From assembly GCA_946623195.1 (NCBI GenBank), contig CAMOQW010000005.1:1-40764 (forward strand): a DNA stretch of 40,764 nt, in the 5' to 3' direction. The position numbers and the translations under genes were made by a program. This DNA is from an uncultured Prevotella sp. Lineage in GTDB: Bacteria; Bacteroidota; Bacteroidia; Bacteroidales; Bacteroidaceae. Under the pieces are notes generated by a model, which made no database searches, was not told the origin of the DNA, and was given only the letters and a program-made list of their open reading frames with translations. Below, in pieces: positions 1 to 9,370 of this stretch. Position 1 is the stretch's first letter. Every line of letters begins with the position of its first letter.

Positions 1-21
1 AAGCGATCACTCTCCATCAAC

Positions 22-53
22 AAAAAGGGATGCCCCAGCGGGCATCCCTTTTT
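22..53 (+). terminator. Intrinsic terminator of an upstream gene
   Basis: A perfect 14-bp stem has left arm 22-35 (AAAAAGGGATGCCC), a 4-base loop, and right arm 40-53 (GGGCATCCCTTTTT) running into a T tract. The A and T ends make it able to work in both directions. It most likely ends a gene that lies before base 1. An open reading frame formally begins at the ATG at 30 inside this hairpin, which argues against that ATG being a real start. Confidence 0.9.
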
Positions 54-182
54 TACAAATCAAACTATACCTATTGTGACCTCAAAAGAAGAGGTAAAAG
101 ATGGAGCTATGAGCATGGAATAGAAGAAATATGGGCTGAAAACTTGGTGGATTGGGAAAGATTGCTTAACTTTGCAGTCGAT

Positions 183-1172
183 ATGACAGAGAACAGTAAA
201 TACGTCCGCTTCGACTGGGCCATCAAGCGCATCCTCCGCGATAAGGCAAACAAGGAAGTTCTTGAGGGCCTCATCACCGTGCTGATAGGCGAGCCGATAA
301 AGATCACCGACATTCTGGAGAGCGAGGGCAATCAGGACTCCCGCGAGGATAAGACCAACCGCGTCGACGTGAAAGCCAAGACGGAACGCGGAGAGTATAT
401 CATTGTTGAGGTACAGCTGACCAAGGAGAAGGACTTCTTCCAGCGCATACTGTTCGGCACGGCGAAGAACATCACCGATCAGATCAGCATCGGCATGGAC
501 TACAAGGTCATCCGAAAGATATATTCCGTCAACATCCTGTATTTTGACTTCGGCTCAGGCGACGACTATGCCTATCATGGCGTGACCACCTTCACGGGCA
601 TGACCAAAAAAGATGCCGTCCTGCGCTTCAACAATGCCAAGGAGGAGCGCTTCATGGCGGTGCAGGCCCCAGTGTGGCCTGTGGCAGGGCCCTCTTCCGT
701 CACTCCGCCGGACGATGTGTTCCCTGAGTATTTCCTGTTGATTGTCAACAAGTTCGACGAGATAGCCCGTACACCGATAGAAGAGTGGATGCGCTATCTG
801 AAGGATGCCGAAATTCGTGAGGACACCACAGCCCCCGGTCTGCAGGCAGCACGTAAGAAACTGGCCATCATGAGTATGACGGAGAAAGAGCGGCGTGCCT
901 ATGAAGACTACATGATAAGTGTGCACGCCGCCCGCGACGCCTGGGAGACCTTGAAAGAAGAGGGCCGTGCCGAGGGCTGGGAAGAAGGCCGTGCCGAGGG
1001 CTGGGAAAAAGGCCGTGCCGAGGGCCGTGAAGAAGGGAAAAAGGAGGCCAAGGCCGAAGCCATGCGAGAGAAGATGGAGTCAGCGCGGAAACTCAAAGCC
1101 ACAGGCCTAATGACGGCAGAACAGATTGCCGATGTCATCGGCATTGCCATAGAGGATGTCAACAGTCTGTAG
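183..1172 (+). CDS. Rpn family PD-(D/E)XK nuclease / putative transposase
   Basis: This is a 329-residue member of the Rpn (recombination-promoting nuclease, formerly transposase_31-like) family common in Bacteroidales. The N-terminal part carries the PD-(D/E)XK-type signature: an acidic residue in TNRVDVKA (about residues 62-69), then the EVQ strand in YIIVEVQLT about ten residues later. The C-terminal third is a charged helix with three 24-bp DNA repeats (960-1031) encoding EGRAEGWE-like units, a usual feature of this family. The frame stays open back to an ATG at 30, but that ATG lies in a terminator. ATG 183 begins MTENSKYVRFDWAIK, which I recognise as the normal family start, so I chose it. 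The gene converges on the polysaccharide locus. Family assignment is fairly sure. Activity and target are unknown. Confidence 0.8.
   Translation: MTENSKYVRFDWAIKRILRDKANKEVLEGLITVLIGEPIKITDILESEGNQDSREDKTNRVDVKAKTERGEYIIVEVQLTKEKDFFQRILFGTAKNITDQISIGMDYKVIRKIYSVNILYFDFGSGDDYAYHGVTTFTGMTKKDAVLRFNNAKEERFMAVQAPVWPVAGPSSVTPPDDVFPEYFLLIVNKFDEIARTPIEEWMRYLKDAEIREDTTAPGLQAARKKLAIMSMTEKERRAYEDYMISVHAARDAWETLKEEGRAEGWEEGRAEGWEKGRAEGREEGKKEAKAEAMREKMESARKLKATGLMTAEQIADVIGIAIEDVNSL
960..1031 (+). repeat. Three 24-bp in-frame tandem repeats
   Basis: Three consecutive 24-bp units (960-983, 984-1007, 1008-1031) share the core GGCCGTGCCGAGGGC and encode EGRAEGWE, EGRAEGWE and KGRAEGRE. They extend the charged C-terminal helix of the Rpn-type protein. 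A multiple of three keeps the frame, so copy number could vary without breaking the gene. Confidence 0.9.
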
Positions 1173-1246
1173 TTGATATCTGACTCCACCCCTGCCACTC
1201 CTCCCTCCACCCCTCCACACTCCACCACAAAACTCAAAAGAAGCAA

Positions 1247-1278
1247 TCAGGCCTCACGCTGTGGAGCGTGAGGCCTGA
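1247..1278 (-). terminator. Terminator between the convergent Rpn gene and susD
   Basis: A perfect 14-bp stem has arms TCAGGCCTCACGCT (1247-1260) and AGCGTGAGGCCTGA (1265-1278) around a 4-base loop. On the minus strand the stem is followed by a T-rich stretch (TTGCTTCTTTTGAG), so it fits an intrinsic terminator for the SusD end of the polysaccharide operon. The plus-strand flank has no T run, so termination of the Rpn gene here is less certain. The rest of 1173-1311 is a C-rich CCTCC/CCACC low-complexity run (about 1190-1230) with no gene. Confidence 0.75.
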
Positions 1279-1311
1279 CGATGCATGTGGGCTTGCGGAA
1301 TGTAGTGGCGG

Positions 1312-3522
1312 CTATTCGGCCAGGGGGTCGAAGGTGCCGTTGACACCACCCTTGTTGTAGTCGCCCCAACCGATGGTCTGCGGCAGATACTTGTTCTGGT
1401 TCTGCACGCCGCTGCTGAAGCCCAGCAGGTAGTACTGCGGCTTAAACTGGATGTAGAGGTCGTTGTGCTGCGAGTCGCGTCCGTCGCCCTTGCGCTCCTT
1501 CACCACGAGGTTCTCGGTGTACCAGTCTTTCAGCTCTGTCAGCTGCGTGGTGAGGTCGGCCTTGCGGAGGTCAACGCCGGCATAGCGCACGGTGCCTGCT
1601 GCCAGCAAGGGGTCGCCATCCCACTGTGTGGTGCCTACGCCATACTTGTCGGCCACGCGGAACTCGATGTTCTCGCGGCGCTGGCCGTTCAGCGGCTTGT
1701 AGCCCAGCCATGTGCAGGTGTTGCCGTTCCATCCCGTCAGCGTCCAGGAGGCGGGAGCGCCCTCAATGCTGGCGAAGTTGGCACCGCCGTCGTAGAGCAG
1801 CCAGCGGCGCATGTCGTCGAAGCGCTTGCCCTCGTAGGCCAGCTCAATCTGTCGCTCGTAGAGGATGGCCGACATGCAGGCTGCCTGGTCGCTGGTGAGG
1901 TTGCTCTGCAGGCCGTAGTTGTTGTCGGCGGTATAGCCGGCGCGTGCACGAATCTTCTGCAGCTGCTGCACGGCATAGCTCATGTCGTTGGCACCGCAGG
2001 CCGCCTCGGCCAGATTGAGCAGCACCTCAGCATAGCGCAGCTCGATGAGCGGAGCAGCCGAATAGAACGGGCCGGCCCCCGACTTCCAGCCGGCAGCATT
2101 GTAGGTGTAGAGTGGCGAGCCGTTGGCATCCAGGTCGTCGCTCTTCTTGCGGACGTAGACGCCCTGCTTCGAGCCGAGCAGGTTGTCGGCACCGTAGGAG
2201 TTGCCGCTTTCGGGGTTGCCCTGGTCGTTGAGGTCGGTGTACCATACATAGTTCCACAGCACGTAGTTGGCACCGTCGGAGGGGTTGTGGACATCGTGTG
2301 CGCTGGCATCGCCGTTGTAAGCCCAGCGGAAGCCCGGGAATGCGAAGGTGCGGTAGAATCGCGGGTCGCGGTCTATGAAGGGATAGCTGTTGTCGTAGTT
2401 GACAGCTGATGTCTCCAGCTTGGTGTAGTTGGCAGCGGCGGCAGGAATCTTACCGTCGGCCATGGGGAAGAGGTCGATCATCATGCGCGAGGGGTTCTGT
2501 CCGTTGCCGCCCGTGTTGTCAGGACGTATGAAGCGCTCCCAGGTGTTGTTCTTGGCAGCATCGTCGATACCGGTCAGGATGACGGTGGTGTTGTAGAGCG
2601 TGAAGAAGACAGCCTCGCGGTTGGCCTGCTTGCCCACCTGCGTGAAGATGCCGGCAAAGTCGGAGCCGTTGACGTTGCTGCCCGTCTGATAGAGCCCGTA
2701 GCCGCAGGCATTGATGACGTTCAGGTCATCCTTCATCTCGGCATAGGCTTCGGCCCAGCGGCTCTGGTCGTTGCTGCGGTTGAACAGCGGGCTGGCCCAG
2801 AGCAGCATCAGGCGTCCCTTCAGTGCCAGGGCTGTGCCGCTGGTGATGCGACCGTAGTCGGCACCGCTCTTCCATCCCCCTTCTCCAGTCTCGCTGAGCA
2901 GCATGAGGGCCGAATTCTCCAGGTCTTCCAGGATGAACTCATAGGTCTCCTTAGCTGAGGCGCGAGGTATTTCGATGCCCTCGACGGGCTCCAGCACCTC
3001 CTTGACCAGGGGCACGCCGCCGTACCATTTGAAGAGGTTGTAGTAACACCAGGCGCGGAAGAAGTAGGCCTGTCCGAGCATGATGTTCTTCTGGGCTTCG
3101 GTCAGCGTGCTGCCCGAGACGCCACGGATGAAGTCGTTGATGTTGCGGATGCGTCCGTAGACAGCCTCCTGGATGTTGTTGGACGTAGCCATGAAGTAGT
3201 CGGGCACGCTGACGGAGGTGGAGCCGTCGGCCGACATGGAGGTCTGCGGGTCGACGAAGATGCTGAATCCGGCATACTCCTCGGTAGACTTGCCTGCTAT
3301 GTCGCTCAGTCCGCAGGACGGATATTTCCACGACATCTCGCTGGTAGTGGGCAGGCACCATCCGTAGAGGTCGTTGAGTCGGCCGTTGGCACCGTCGAAA
3401 TCGTTGTAGACCTCAGCACCCACCTGGTCGTAGTTCTTCTTGTCCTGCAGGAACTGGTCGCTGCAAGCCGAGAGTGCTAACATGGCTGTAAGGCCATAGC
3501 TGAAATATTTGATTGCTTTCAT
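1312..3522 (-). CDS. SusD/RagB family outer-membrane glycan-binding lipoprotein
   Basis: This 736-residue lipoprotein is the surface partner of the SusC-type transporter encoded just upstream (36-base gap). It is expected to cap the SusC barrel and bind the polysaccharide. The lipobox is LSAC with the lipidated cysteine at residue 20, followed by DQFLQDKKNYDQV, typical for SusD. The middle (residues about 90-260) has the SusD helical TPR-like region (QAYFFRAWCYYNLFKWYGGVPLV). The C-terminal part has ILYERQIELAYEGKRFDDMRRW, the RagB/SusD family hallmark. It is on the long side for the family (commonly about 500-650). It is the last gene of the operon, followed by the hairpin at 1247-1278. The ligand cannot be read from sequence. 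Confidence 0.95.
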   Translation of the reverse strand: MKAIKYFSYGLTAMLALSACSDQFLQDKKNYDQVGAEVYNDFDGANGRLNDLYGWCLPTTSEMSWKYPSCGLSDIAGKSTEEYAGFSIFVDPQTSMSADGSTSVSVPDYFMATSNNIQEAVYGRIRNINDFIRGVSGSTLTEAQKNIMLGQAYFFRAWCYYNLFKWYGGVPLVKEVLEPVEGIEIPRASAKETYEFILEDLENSALMLLSETGEGGWKSGADYGRITSGTALALKGRLMLLWASPLFNRSNDQSRWAEAYAEMKDDLNVINACGYGLYQTGSNVNGSDFAGIFTQVGKQANREAVFFTLYNTTVILTGIDDAAKNNTWERFIRPDNTGGNGQNPSRMMIDLFPMADGKIPAAAANYTKLETSAVNYDNSYPFIDRDPRFYRTFAFPGFRWAYNGDASAHDVHNPSDGANYVLWNYVWYTDLNDQGNPESGNSYGADNLLGSKQGVYVRKKSDDLDANGSPLYTYNAAGWKSGAGPFYSAAPLIELRYAEVLLNLAEAACGANDMSYAVQQLQKIRARAGYTADNNYGLQSNLTSDQAACMSAILYERQIELAYEGKRFDDMRRWLLYDGGANFASIEGAPASWTLTGWNGNTCTWLGYKPLNGQRRENIEFRVADKYGVGTTQWDGDPLLAAGTVRYAGVDLRKADLTTQLTELKDWYTENLVVKERKGDGRDSQHNDLYIQFKPQYYLLGFSSGVQNQNKYLPQTIGWGDYNKGGVNGTFDPLAE

Positions 3523-3558
3523 AATTCCGTATATTTTCTGATTTACTTACTTTACCTT

Positions 3559-6500
3559 TTAGAAGCTCAGGTTGACACCCAGTGTCCACTTGCGCAGGTT
3601 AGGATACTTGCCGTAGGAACCGGCCATGGGGTTCATGAACTTGTCGGGGTACGGGTTGTAGAAGTTGATGAGGTTCTGGCCCGTGATGTTGACGCGGATG
3701 CTCTTGATGCCCACCGACTTGTAGAGCTTGTTGGGAATGTTGTAGGCGATGGTCAGACGGCTCAGTCGCACGCTGGCAGCACTGACGCGCCAGAAGCTTG
3801 ACTGTACGCTGTTGATGCCGTAGGCCAGGTTCGGATACTGTGCCTCGCGGTTCTGCTTCATGACAAGGTTGCCGCTGCCGTCGTAGATGTCCTGATAGAC
3901 ATACATGTTGTCGGGATTCCAGAACGACGGCATGTTGTAGAACTCGATGTTAGAGCCGGACGCCACGCCGCGTGCCTCAGCGGGCACCAAGGTATAGCCG
4001 CCCCACGATGCTCCGAGCTGTGCGGTCAGCGAGAAGCCCTTCCAGTCGGCACCTAAGTTCATGGTGAATCCGTAGGGGTTCGTACGGTTAGAGAGACATA
4101 CCTGGTCGTTGTTGGCATCGACGATGCCGTCGGGAGCAGCATACTCACCCGTCTCCTGGTTGTACTGTCCGCGAATGTCCTTATAGATAAGCATACCCGG
4201 GCGCACCTGGTCCTTGGTCATGCCCATATAGGACGTGATGCCGTACTTGGCGAAGTATTCCTCGATGTCCTGGAACGAACGGAACATGCCGATGCACTGC
4301 ATACCCCAGGTACCGATGTCTGTGCGTCCGCCGTAGACAATCTGACGATAGATGTAGTCGTCCTCGAAGTCCATGACGAGCACCTCGTTGTCGTGGTAGC
4401 CGGTATTGAGTCCGATGCGGTACTTGAAGTCCTTGCCGATCTTGTCGCGCCAGTTGATGCCGATTTCCCAACCCCAGTTGTTGATCTTACCGACGTTGGT
4501 GGATGCCGACTGTGTGCCGATAGGCGAGATAACGTTTTGTGCCATGTTCAGCAGCATCTCGCGGTTCTTTTCGTTATAGTAGTCGATGTTGACGGCCAGT
4601 CGCTTGTTGAGCACCTGGAAGTCCAGACCGATGTTGGTCTTGTATGACTTGTCCCAATGCACGTCGCGGTTGACGGCCGAGGTGGTCTTGTTGATAGAGA
4701 TACGGGTGTTCTTGCTCGGGTCGATGTTGGTGCCCTCACCGAAGATGATGCTCTTGTTCTTGTCGAGGGTGTAGACCTGGAGCCATTGCCATGGTGACAG
4801 GTTGTCGCGGCCGGTCAAACCCCAGCTGGCACGAATCTTCAGGAAGTCAACCCACTTTAGGGCCTTGATGTTCTGGAACCAGGGTTCCTCGCTGATGACC
4901 CAACCGGCCGAAAAGGCGGGGAAGGTGCCCCAGAAGTTCTCGGGAGCGAACTTGGTGGAAGCATCCGAGCGCAGCAGGAACTCGAAGAGGTAGCGGTCAG
5001 CATAGGCGTAGTTGACGCGTCCGATGTATGACAGCGTACCGCTCTCGGCGCGGTTGAAGACCACCGACTGGTCGCCCTTGGTGGAGTTCGACTGGTGGGT
5101 CGAGAAGGAGTAAGGCTCGTTGGCCTGTCCCGTCTCGTATTCACTCTCCGTTTCCGACTTCTCGATGGAGAAGAGGGCACCGATGTGATGCTTTCCGAAG
5201 TCGCGGGCGTAGTTGACGGTGAAGTTCATCTGGTAGTTGTCCGTGCGCACCATCTGTCGGCTGGTGTAGTTGCCGTTGGCATACTCGATGGGGTTGAAGT
5301 CGGAGTAGTCCAGATAGTCGAAGGAGGCATCGTCGCCTGCGGTCGGCGTGTACATGTGCTGACCGGAACCGTAGCGGCGCTGCATGGTGTAGAGCGTGTA
5401 GGCCGTACCGAACTCGTTGGTCTTGTCGGTGTTGATGCTCTTCGAGTAGGTGAACTTCAGCTTCAGGCCCTTCAGTATCTTGCTCCATCCGAAGTCGTAG
5501 CTCAGGCTACCGTTGATGTTCATGTTCGACGTCATGCTGCGCGAGAAGTCGCCGTTATTCTGCAGCACCTGGAAGTGATAGTTCTGGTTCTGCACCTTGG
5601 AGGCATTGCTGGGGCCGTAGCTGGGCACGGCATAGTCGTCGACATACTCCGGCATGTAGCGCGGGCGCGTGAGCATCAGGTTGTAGTCCTTCTCGGCATT
5701 GGTGCCGCCCACCTTCAGCAGGGGCTTGTTCTTCTTGCCGTAGTCGCCGCTGACGGTCAGGTTGGCCGACAGGTGGTCGCTGATCTTCACGTCCACGCCG
5801 GCGCGGTAGTTCCAGCGGTCATAGTCAAGCTTGCCGAGGTTACCGTCCTGCTTGAAGTAGCTGACGCCGGCAAAGTAGCTCACCTTGTCGGTGGCACCGC
5901 TGATGTTGATGGCATGGCGCTGGGTGAAGCCCGTCTCCCAATACTTGTCGAGCAGGTCGTAGTTCAGACCCTTCATGGCCTCCAGCTCGTCGGCCTGGAA
6001 AAGTGCCGTGGTGTGGTTGAGGCTGGTGTTGGTGGGGTCGGCAGCCGTCACGGCGTTGAAGAGCCGTCCGTAGTCGTAGGCGTTCAGCATCTTGGGGCGC
6101 GACACCTCGTTGGTGAAACCGAACGTACCGCTATAGGAGATGCTGGGAGCCCCCATCTTACCCTTCTTGGTGGTGACCAGGATGACACCGTTGGCAGCGC
6201 GCGAACCATAGACGGCAGCCGAGGCATCCTTCAGCACGGAGATGCTCTCCACCTCTGAGGGGTCGAGGTTGTTGAAGGCCTCTTCACCCAGGTTCTGGTA
6301 GACGTTGCCCACCTTCACGTCGTTGGGGTAGATGTAGCCGTCGATGACGTAGAGCGGCGACTGTGCCGAAGAGCCTATTTCGCCAAACGAGTTGACGTCA
6401 CGGATGCGCATGGTGGCATTCTCGCCGGGGCGGGCGTCACCACCCGACACCGACAGACCGTTGACCAGTCCGGACAGCGAACTGGCCAGTCCGCCGTTGG

Positions 6501-6888
6501 CGAGGTCCTGCACGTCGTTCATGTCGACGGTGGCCACCGAACCAGTCAGGTGAGCCTTCTTCTGGGCACCGTAACCCACGACGACGATTTCCTCCAGGCT
6601 CTGCTTGTCCTCCTGCAAGGAAATGGTTCCGCCAGCTTTCGTGGTGACGGGCAGATAGCCGATATAGGAGATGGTCACTTTACCACCCTTGGGGACGGAA
6701 ATCTTGTAGTTACCGTCCAGGTCGGTCACGGTAGCGTTCTTCGTGCCGGCCACTGTCACGGTAGCACCGATAACAGGTTCGCCCAGTTCGTCGAGCACCT
6801 GACCCGTGATGGTCTCGTTTTGAGCCACTGCCGATGCCGAGAACATCAGCATCGTGCCGAGGCATAAGGTTTTCATATATTTTTTCAT
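3559..6888 (-). CDS. SusC/RagA family TonB-dependent transporter
   Basis: This 1109-residue outer-membrane barrel imports oligosaccharides using TonB energy. A signal peptide spans residues 1-23 (ends SAVAQ). A carboxypeptidase-regulatory-like N-terminal extension follows at about 27-92 (ITGQVLDELGEPVIGATVTV). A TonB-box region EEIVVVGYG lies at 99-107. The plug domain runs to about 240 and holds the SusC signature SVLKDASAAVYGSRAANGVILVTTKKG. The rest is the beta-barrel, ending in an aromatic-rich segment with terminal phenylalanine (LGVNLSF). The gap to the DUF5123-type gene upstream is 36 bases and to SusD downstream also 36 bases, so co-transcription is likely. Transport specificity is inferred only from the neighbouring enzymes. 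Confidence 0.97.
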   Translation of the reverse strand: MKKYMKTLCLGTMLMFSASAVAQNETITGQVLDELGEPVIGATVTVAGTKNATVTDLDGNYKISVPKGGKVTISYIGYLPVTTKAGGTISLQEDKQSLEEIVVVGYGAQKKAHLTGSVATVDMNDVQDLANGGLASSLSGLVNGLSVSGGDARPGENATMRIRDVNSFGEIGSSAQSPLYVIDGYIYPNDVKVGNVYQNLGEEAFNNLDPSEVESISVLKDASAAVYGSRAANGVILVTTKKGKMGAPSISYSGTFGFTNEVSRPKMLNAYDYGRLFNAVTAADPTNTSLNHTTALFQADELEAMKGLNYDLLDKYWETGFTQRHAINISGATDKVSYFAGVSYFKQDGNLGKLDYDRWNYRAGVDVKISDHLSANLTVSGDYGKKNKPLLKVGGTNAEKDYNLMLTRPRYMPEYVDDYAVPSYGPSNASKVQNQNYHFQVLQNNGDFSRSMTSNMNINGSLSYDFGWSKILKGLKLKFTYSKSINTDKTNEFGTAYTLYTMQRRYGSGQHMYTPTAGDDASFDYLDYSDFNPIEYANGNYTSRQMVRTDNYQMNFTVNYARDFGKHHIGALFSIEKSETESEYETGQANEPYSFSTHQSNSTKGDQSVVFNRAESGTLSYIGRVNYAYADRYLFEFLLRSDASTKFAPENFWGTFPAFSAGWVISEEPWFQNIKALKWVDFLKIRASWGLTGRDNLSPWQWLQVYTLDKNKSIIFGEGTNIDPSKNTRISINKTTSAVNRDVHWDKSYKTNIGLDFQVLNKRLAVNIDYYNEKNREMLLNMAQNVISPIGTQSASTNVGKINNWGWEIGINWRDKIGKDFKYRIGLNTGYHDNEVLVMDFEDDYIYRQIVYGGRTDIGTWGMQCIGMFRSFQDIEEYFAKYGITSYMGMTKDQVRPGMLIYKDIRGQYNQETGEYAAPDGIVDANNDQVCLSNRTNPYGFTMNLGADWKGFSLTAQLGASWGGYTLVPAEARGVASGSNIEFYNMPSFWNPDNMYVYQDIYDGSGNLVMKQNREAQYPNLAYGINSVQSSFWRVSAASVRLSRLTIAYNIPNKLYKSVGIKSIRVNITGQNLINFYNPYPDKFMNPMAGSYGKYPNLRKWTLGVNLSF

Positions 6889-6924
6889 AGTCTTTACCTT
6901 TTTACTTTGTTAGCTACTTAACTA

Positions 6925-8448
6925 TTAGGGAAGCCAGCGTGGGTCACCGGTCTTGCGGGCTACCTGCGTAGCACCACTGATGTGGAAGTCGCCGGCTGCG
7001 GGGTTGGCAAACTGCGGGTCTTCCTCGATAACGGTGCCCGAGAGGTCGTAGTCGTGCTGGCCGTCGCTGGTGAGATCCTGGAAGGTGACATTGCCATCAG
7101 CGTCGTATGCCATGTAGGTGTTGTTGTTGAATTTCACATCCTGTCCCTTCTTACCATGGAGGAATCGACGGGCAACGCCTCCGGCCTTAGAACAGTCTAC
7201 GAAGATGCAGTCGGTCATGACCCAATGAGAACAGGCGCGACCACTCATACGGTTGTAGTTACCCCACTGACCGCTGTTCCAGCCGATATGATAGAAGGTA
7301 GAATTGGTATAGTTCACCGAGTTGGTGGCACTTTCCTTGACAGCATAGATTTCCTCACCGCTGACCATACCGGCCTGGTAGAAATACTTGATGTCGCCAG
7401 CACAGTCTGGCAGTTCAAAGAACGTTGAGTTGTTGATGTACAGGTCGTTGATGTGACCGCCCTTGTTGGTCCAGAACACGCCGCCTGACATGTTGGTCTC
7501 AGGTGCCAGGTGTACCACGCAGTTTTCTACCAACATGGTCATGGCACATACGGCAGTCTGATTGTCCCAGAAGAAATAGCCCTTGACGTTCTGGAAGTTG
7601 GAATTGGTGAATGTCACGGGATTGAGAATCAGCGGATTTTTCCATTTGTACTTGGCGGCATCAATCTCAACACCTGTGGGCGAGACGGGTTCCTTACTGA
7701 AGGCAAAGATGCCATGGTTGGTACCTATGGCCTGCTCAGAACAGTCTACATCCAGGTATTTGAAGTTGAAAGCAGAAGCAAAGTTGATGGATGCTGCATT
7801 CATGAACTTAATGGTGGCATGGTTGTCCTTGCTGTTAGAGCGCAGGGTGACGGGCTGAGCATTGAAGTCCAGCACGCTGCTGATCGTATAGGTAGCACCA
7901 GCCTCCAGGTCGTAGTTCAGATTCTCTTCAGTCATGCCTTCGGGAATGGGGTTAGCCTCAAACCATTCATTCAGGTTGCTGCCGGCGGGAATCGTCTTGT
8001 AGGTCGGAGTAAAGGTAGAGAAAGCTTTCAAGACACTTTCTGATGCATCGGAGTTGTTCTTCTTCTTGTTGCCTAAAGCTAAGATGGTTAGCTGATAGTT
8101 GACATCCTCCTCACGTTTGGTGGTCACAGAACAACCGTCGACGATGCTGTCATTGATCAACGGTTCATCGGGGTTGCCCACGTCAATCAGGTTGATACGA
8201 TAACCTCCTGCTCCCATGACAACGGGCCAAGATATGGTTTGCGTCTTACCATCGGCACTGGACGAAATCGTAATGTCGTCGGCAGAGATGTTTTCTACCT
8301 GCACATTCGATACGCCACTGTCGAACGATTCGTCGTCGTAACCATCCTTAGCGCACGATGCAAGGAAAAGAGCACTTGCTCCTGTGAGGGCAAGCACGCA
8401 CATCTTACTGCACGTAAAGAAATGATTCTTCTTCATAAAATCTTTCAT
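6925..8448 (-). CDS. DUF5123/DUF4957-type beta-helix surface lipoprotein
   Basis: The product has 507 residues and a lipobox LASC (cysteine at 32). A fibronectin-III-like stretch at about 45-140 (VQVENISADDITISS ... ISWPVVMGAGGYRINL) is followed by a right-handed beta-helix region of repeated short N/T/F-rich turns (about 150-460). It ends with the DUF5123-like tail ISGATQVARKTGDPRWLP. Proteins of this type sit beside SusCD in pectin-related loci of Bacteroidetes and are thought to be surface glycan-binding or pectin-lyase-fold proteins. No catalytic residues are evident. It lies before SusC here rather than after SusD. A second in-frame ATG four codons downstream (8436) is an equally possible start. 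Confidence 0.85.
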   Translation of the reverse strand: MKDFMKKNHFFTCSKMCVLALTGASALFLASCAKDGYDDESFDSGVSNVQVENISADDITISSSADGKTQTISWPVVMGAGGYRINLIDVGNPDEPLINDSIVDGCSVTTKREEDVNYQLTILALGNKKKNNSDASESVLKAFSTFTPTYKTIPAGSNLNEWFEANPIPEGMTEENLNYDLEAGATYTISSVLDFNAQPVTLRSNSKDNHATIKFMNAASINFASAFNFKYLDVDCSEQAIGTNHGIFAFSKEPVSPTGVEIDAAKYKWKNPLILNPVTFTNSNFQNVKGYFFWDNQTAVCAMTMLVENCVVHLAPETNMSGGVFWTNKGGHINDLYINNSTFFELPDCAGDIKYFYQAGMVSGEEIYAVKESATNSVNYTNSTFYHIGWNSGQWGNYNRMSGRACSHWVMTDCIFVDCSKAGGVARRFLHGKKGQDVKFNNNTYMAYDADGNVTFQDLTSDGQHDYDLSGTVIEEDPQFANPAAGDFHISGATQVARKTGDPRWLP

Positions 8449-8472
8449 TTAGTTTGACTTGTTATTAATAGT

Positions 8473-9366
8473 TTATTCGTTCTCTTTCTGAAATATCTCC
8501 TTCAGATAGGCCACGTTGCGGCTGAAGTTGCCCCGGACGTTGTGGACGTCCTTGGCATTGCGGCTGCGCTCCACGACGAGCCAGCCGCTCCAGTGCATGC
8601 GGTCGAGGGTACGCTTCAACCGGTGCAGGTCGATGCGGGGGTCTTCGTCCAGCGTCACGCTGTCGGTCAGCGAGGCGTGAATCTGGGCGACATGCTGCGT
8701 ACCGAGCTTCTTGAGCTCCTTGCAGGGGTCGAGACCTTGGTCGACGGCATCCTGCAAGTTGTAGTAGATGCGGATGCCGCGACTGCCGACCTCCTTGAGC
8801 AGGCGCCGGTTCTGCTTGGCATCCAGCCCAGTACGGATGGCTACTATTTTGCCTGCAGCTATGGCGCGCTCGCCAATGAGGCGCAGCCTGTTCACCATCT
8901 CGGTGTGTGCTGCGGTGCCTTTCTGCTTCCATTCGTGGCCGCTGCCGCCCAAGGGCAGAAAGGCTGTCTGGGCCCCCATGACTTGCATCGACTGCAGGCA
9001 GTCGTCGATGAGTTCGAGGTAGTTGTCGCGCTTGAGCAGATTCTGGGCAAAGAAGCCAGACATAGCCATCGAGGGCACCAGGATGCCCAGGGAGTCGGCT
9101 GTGTGGCGGAAGAGTTGCCGGAAGTGCTCGTCGCGTAGCTTGTTGTCGAACATAGTCCGCTGTCCCAGCGGTCCCATGTCCATTTCAATGCCGTCGGCCC
9201 CGATATCCCTGGCCAGGCTGAACTCTCCAATTTTCTGTCGTTTCAGCATCATCCAGTCGCAGGCCGCCACACGGTATTGCTGTTGAGCGTACACGCCAAG
9301 CGGCAGTGTGCCCAACACCGCGAAAGCCCCTGCCAAGAGGCATCTCCTTAACATTGATATGTCCAT
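8473..9366 (-). CDS. Secreted sugar phosphate isomerase/epimerase-like TIM barrel
   Basis: This 297-residue protein has a signal peptide (residues 1-27, ends GVYAQ) and a xylose-isomerase-like TIM barrel (AP_endonuc_2 type). Barrel strands with likely metal or active-site acids are DGIEMDMGPLG (about 58-68), KIVAIRTG, QIHASL and WLVVERSRN. Family members are isomerases or epimerases of free or modified sugars. Cytoplasmic sugar-phosphate work is unlikely because of the export signal, so a role on free sugars in the periplasm is inferred. It sits between the second GH2 and the DUF5123-type gene, with an 80-base upstream gap containing a 14-bp palindrome. The start could also be the ATG at residue 5. 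Confidence 0.8.
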   Translation of the reverse strand: MDISMLRRCLLAGAFAVLGTLPLGVYAQQQYRVAACDWMMLKRQKIGEFSLARDIGADGIEMDMGPLGQRTMFDNKLRDEHFRQLFRHTADSLGILVPSMAMSGFFAQNLLKRDNYLELIDDCLQSMQVMGAQTAFLPLGGSGHEWKQKGTAAHTEMVNRLRLIGERAIAAGKIVAIRTGLDAKQNRRLLKEVGSRGIRIYYNLQDAVDQGLDPCKELKKLGTQHVAQIHASLTDSVTLDEDPRIDLHRLKRTLDRMHWSGWLVVERSRNAKDVHNVRGNFSRNVAYLKEIFQKENE

Positions 9367-9370
9367 TTAG

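Noticed and set aside
1465..2409. Long plus-strand reading frame (314 codons) opposite susD
   Set aside because: It is an antisense shadow of a clearly real SusD gene. Its translation is Val/Ala/Gly-rich with no domain, as expected from the reverse frame of GC-rich coding DNA.
5095..6258. Plus-strand reading frame of 387 codons opposite susC
   Set aside because: The SusC protein is continuous and full length across it, and the antisense translation is low-information Val/His/Gly-rich sequence with no recognisable motif.
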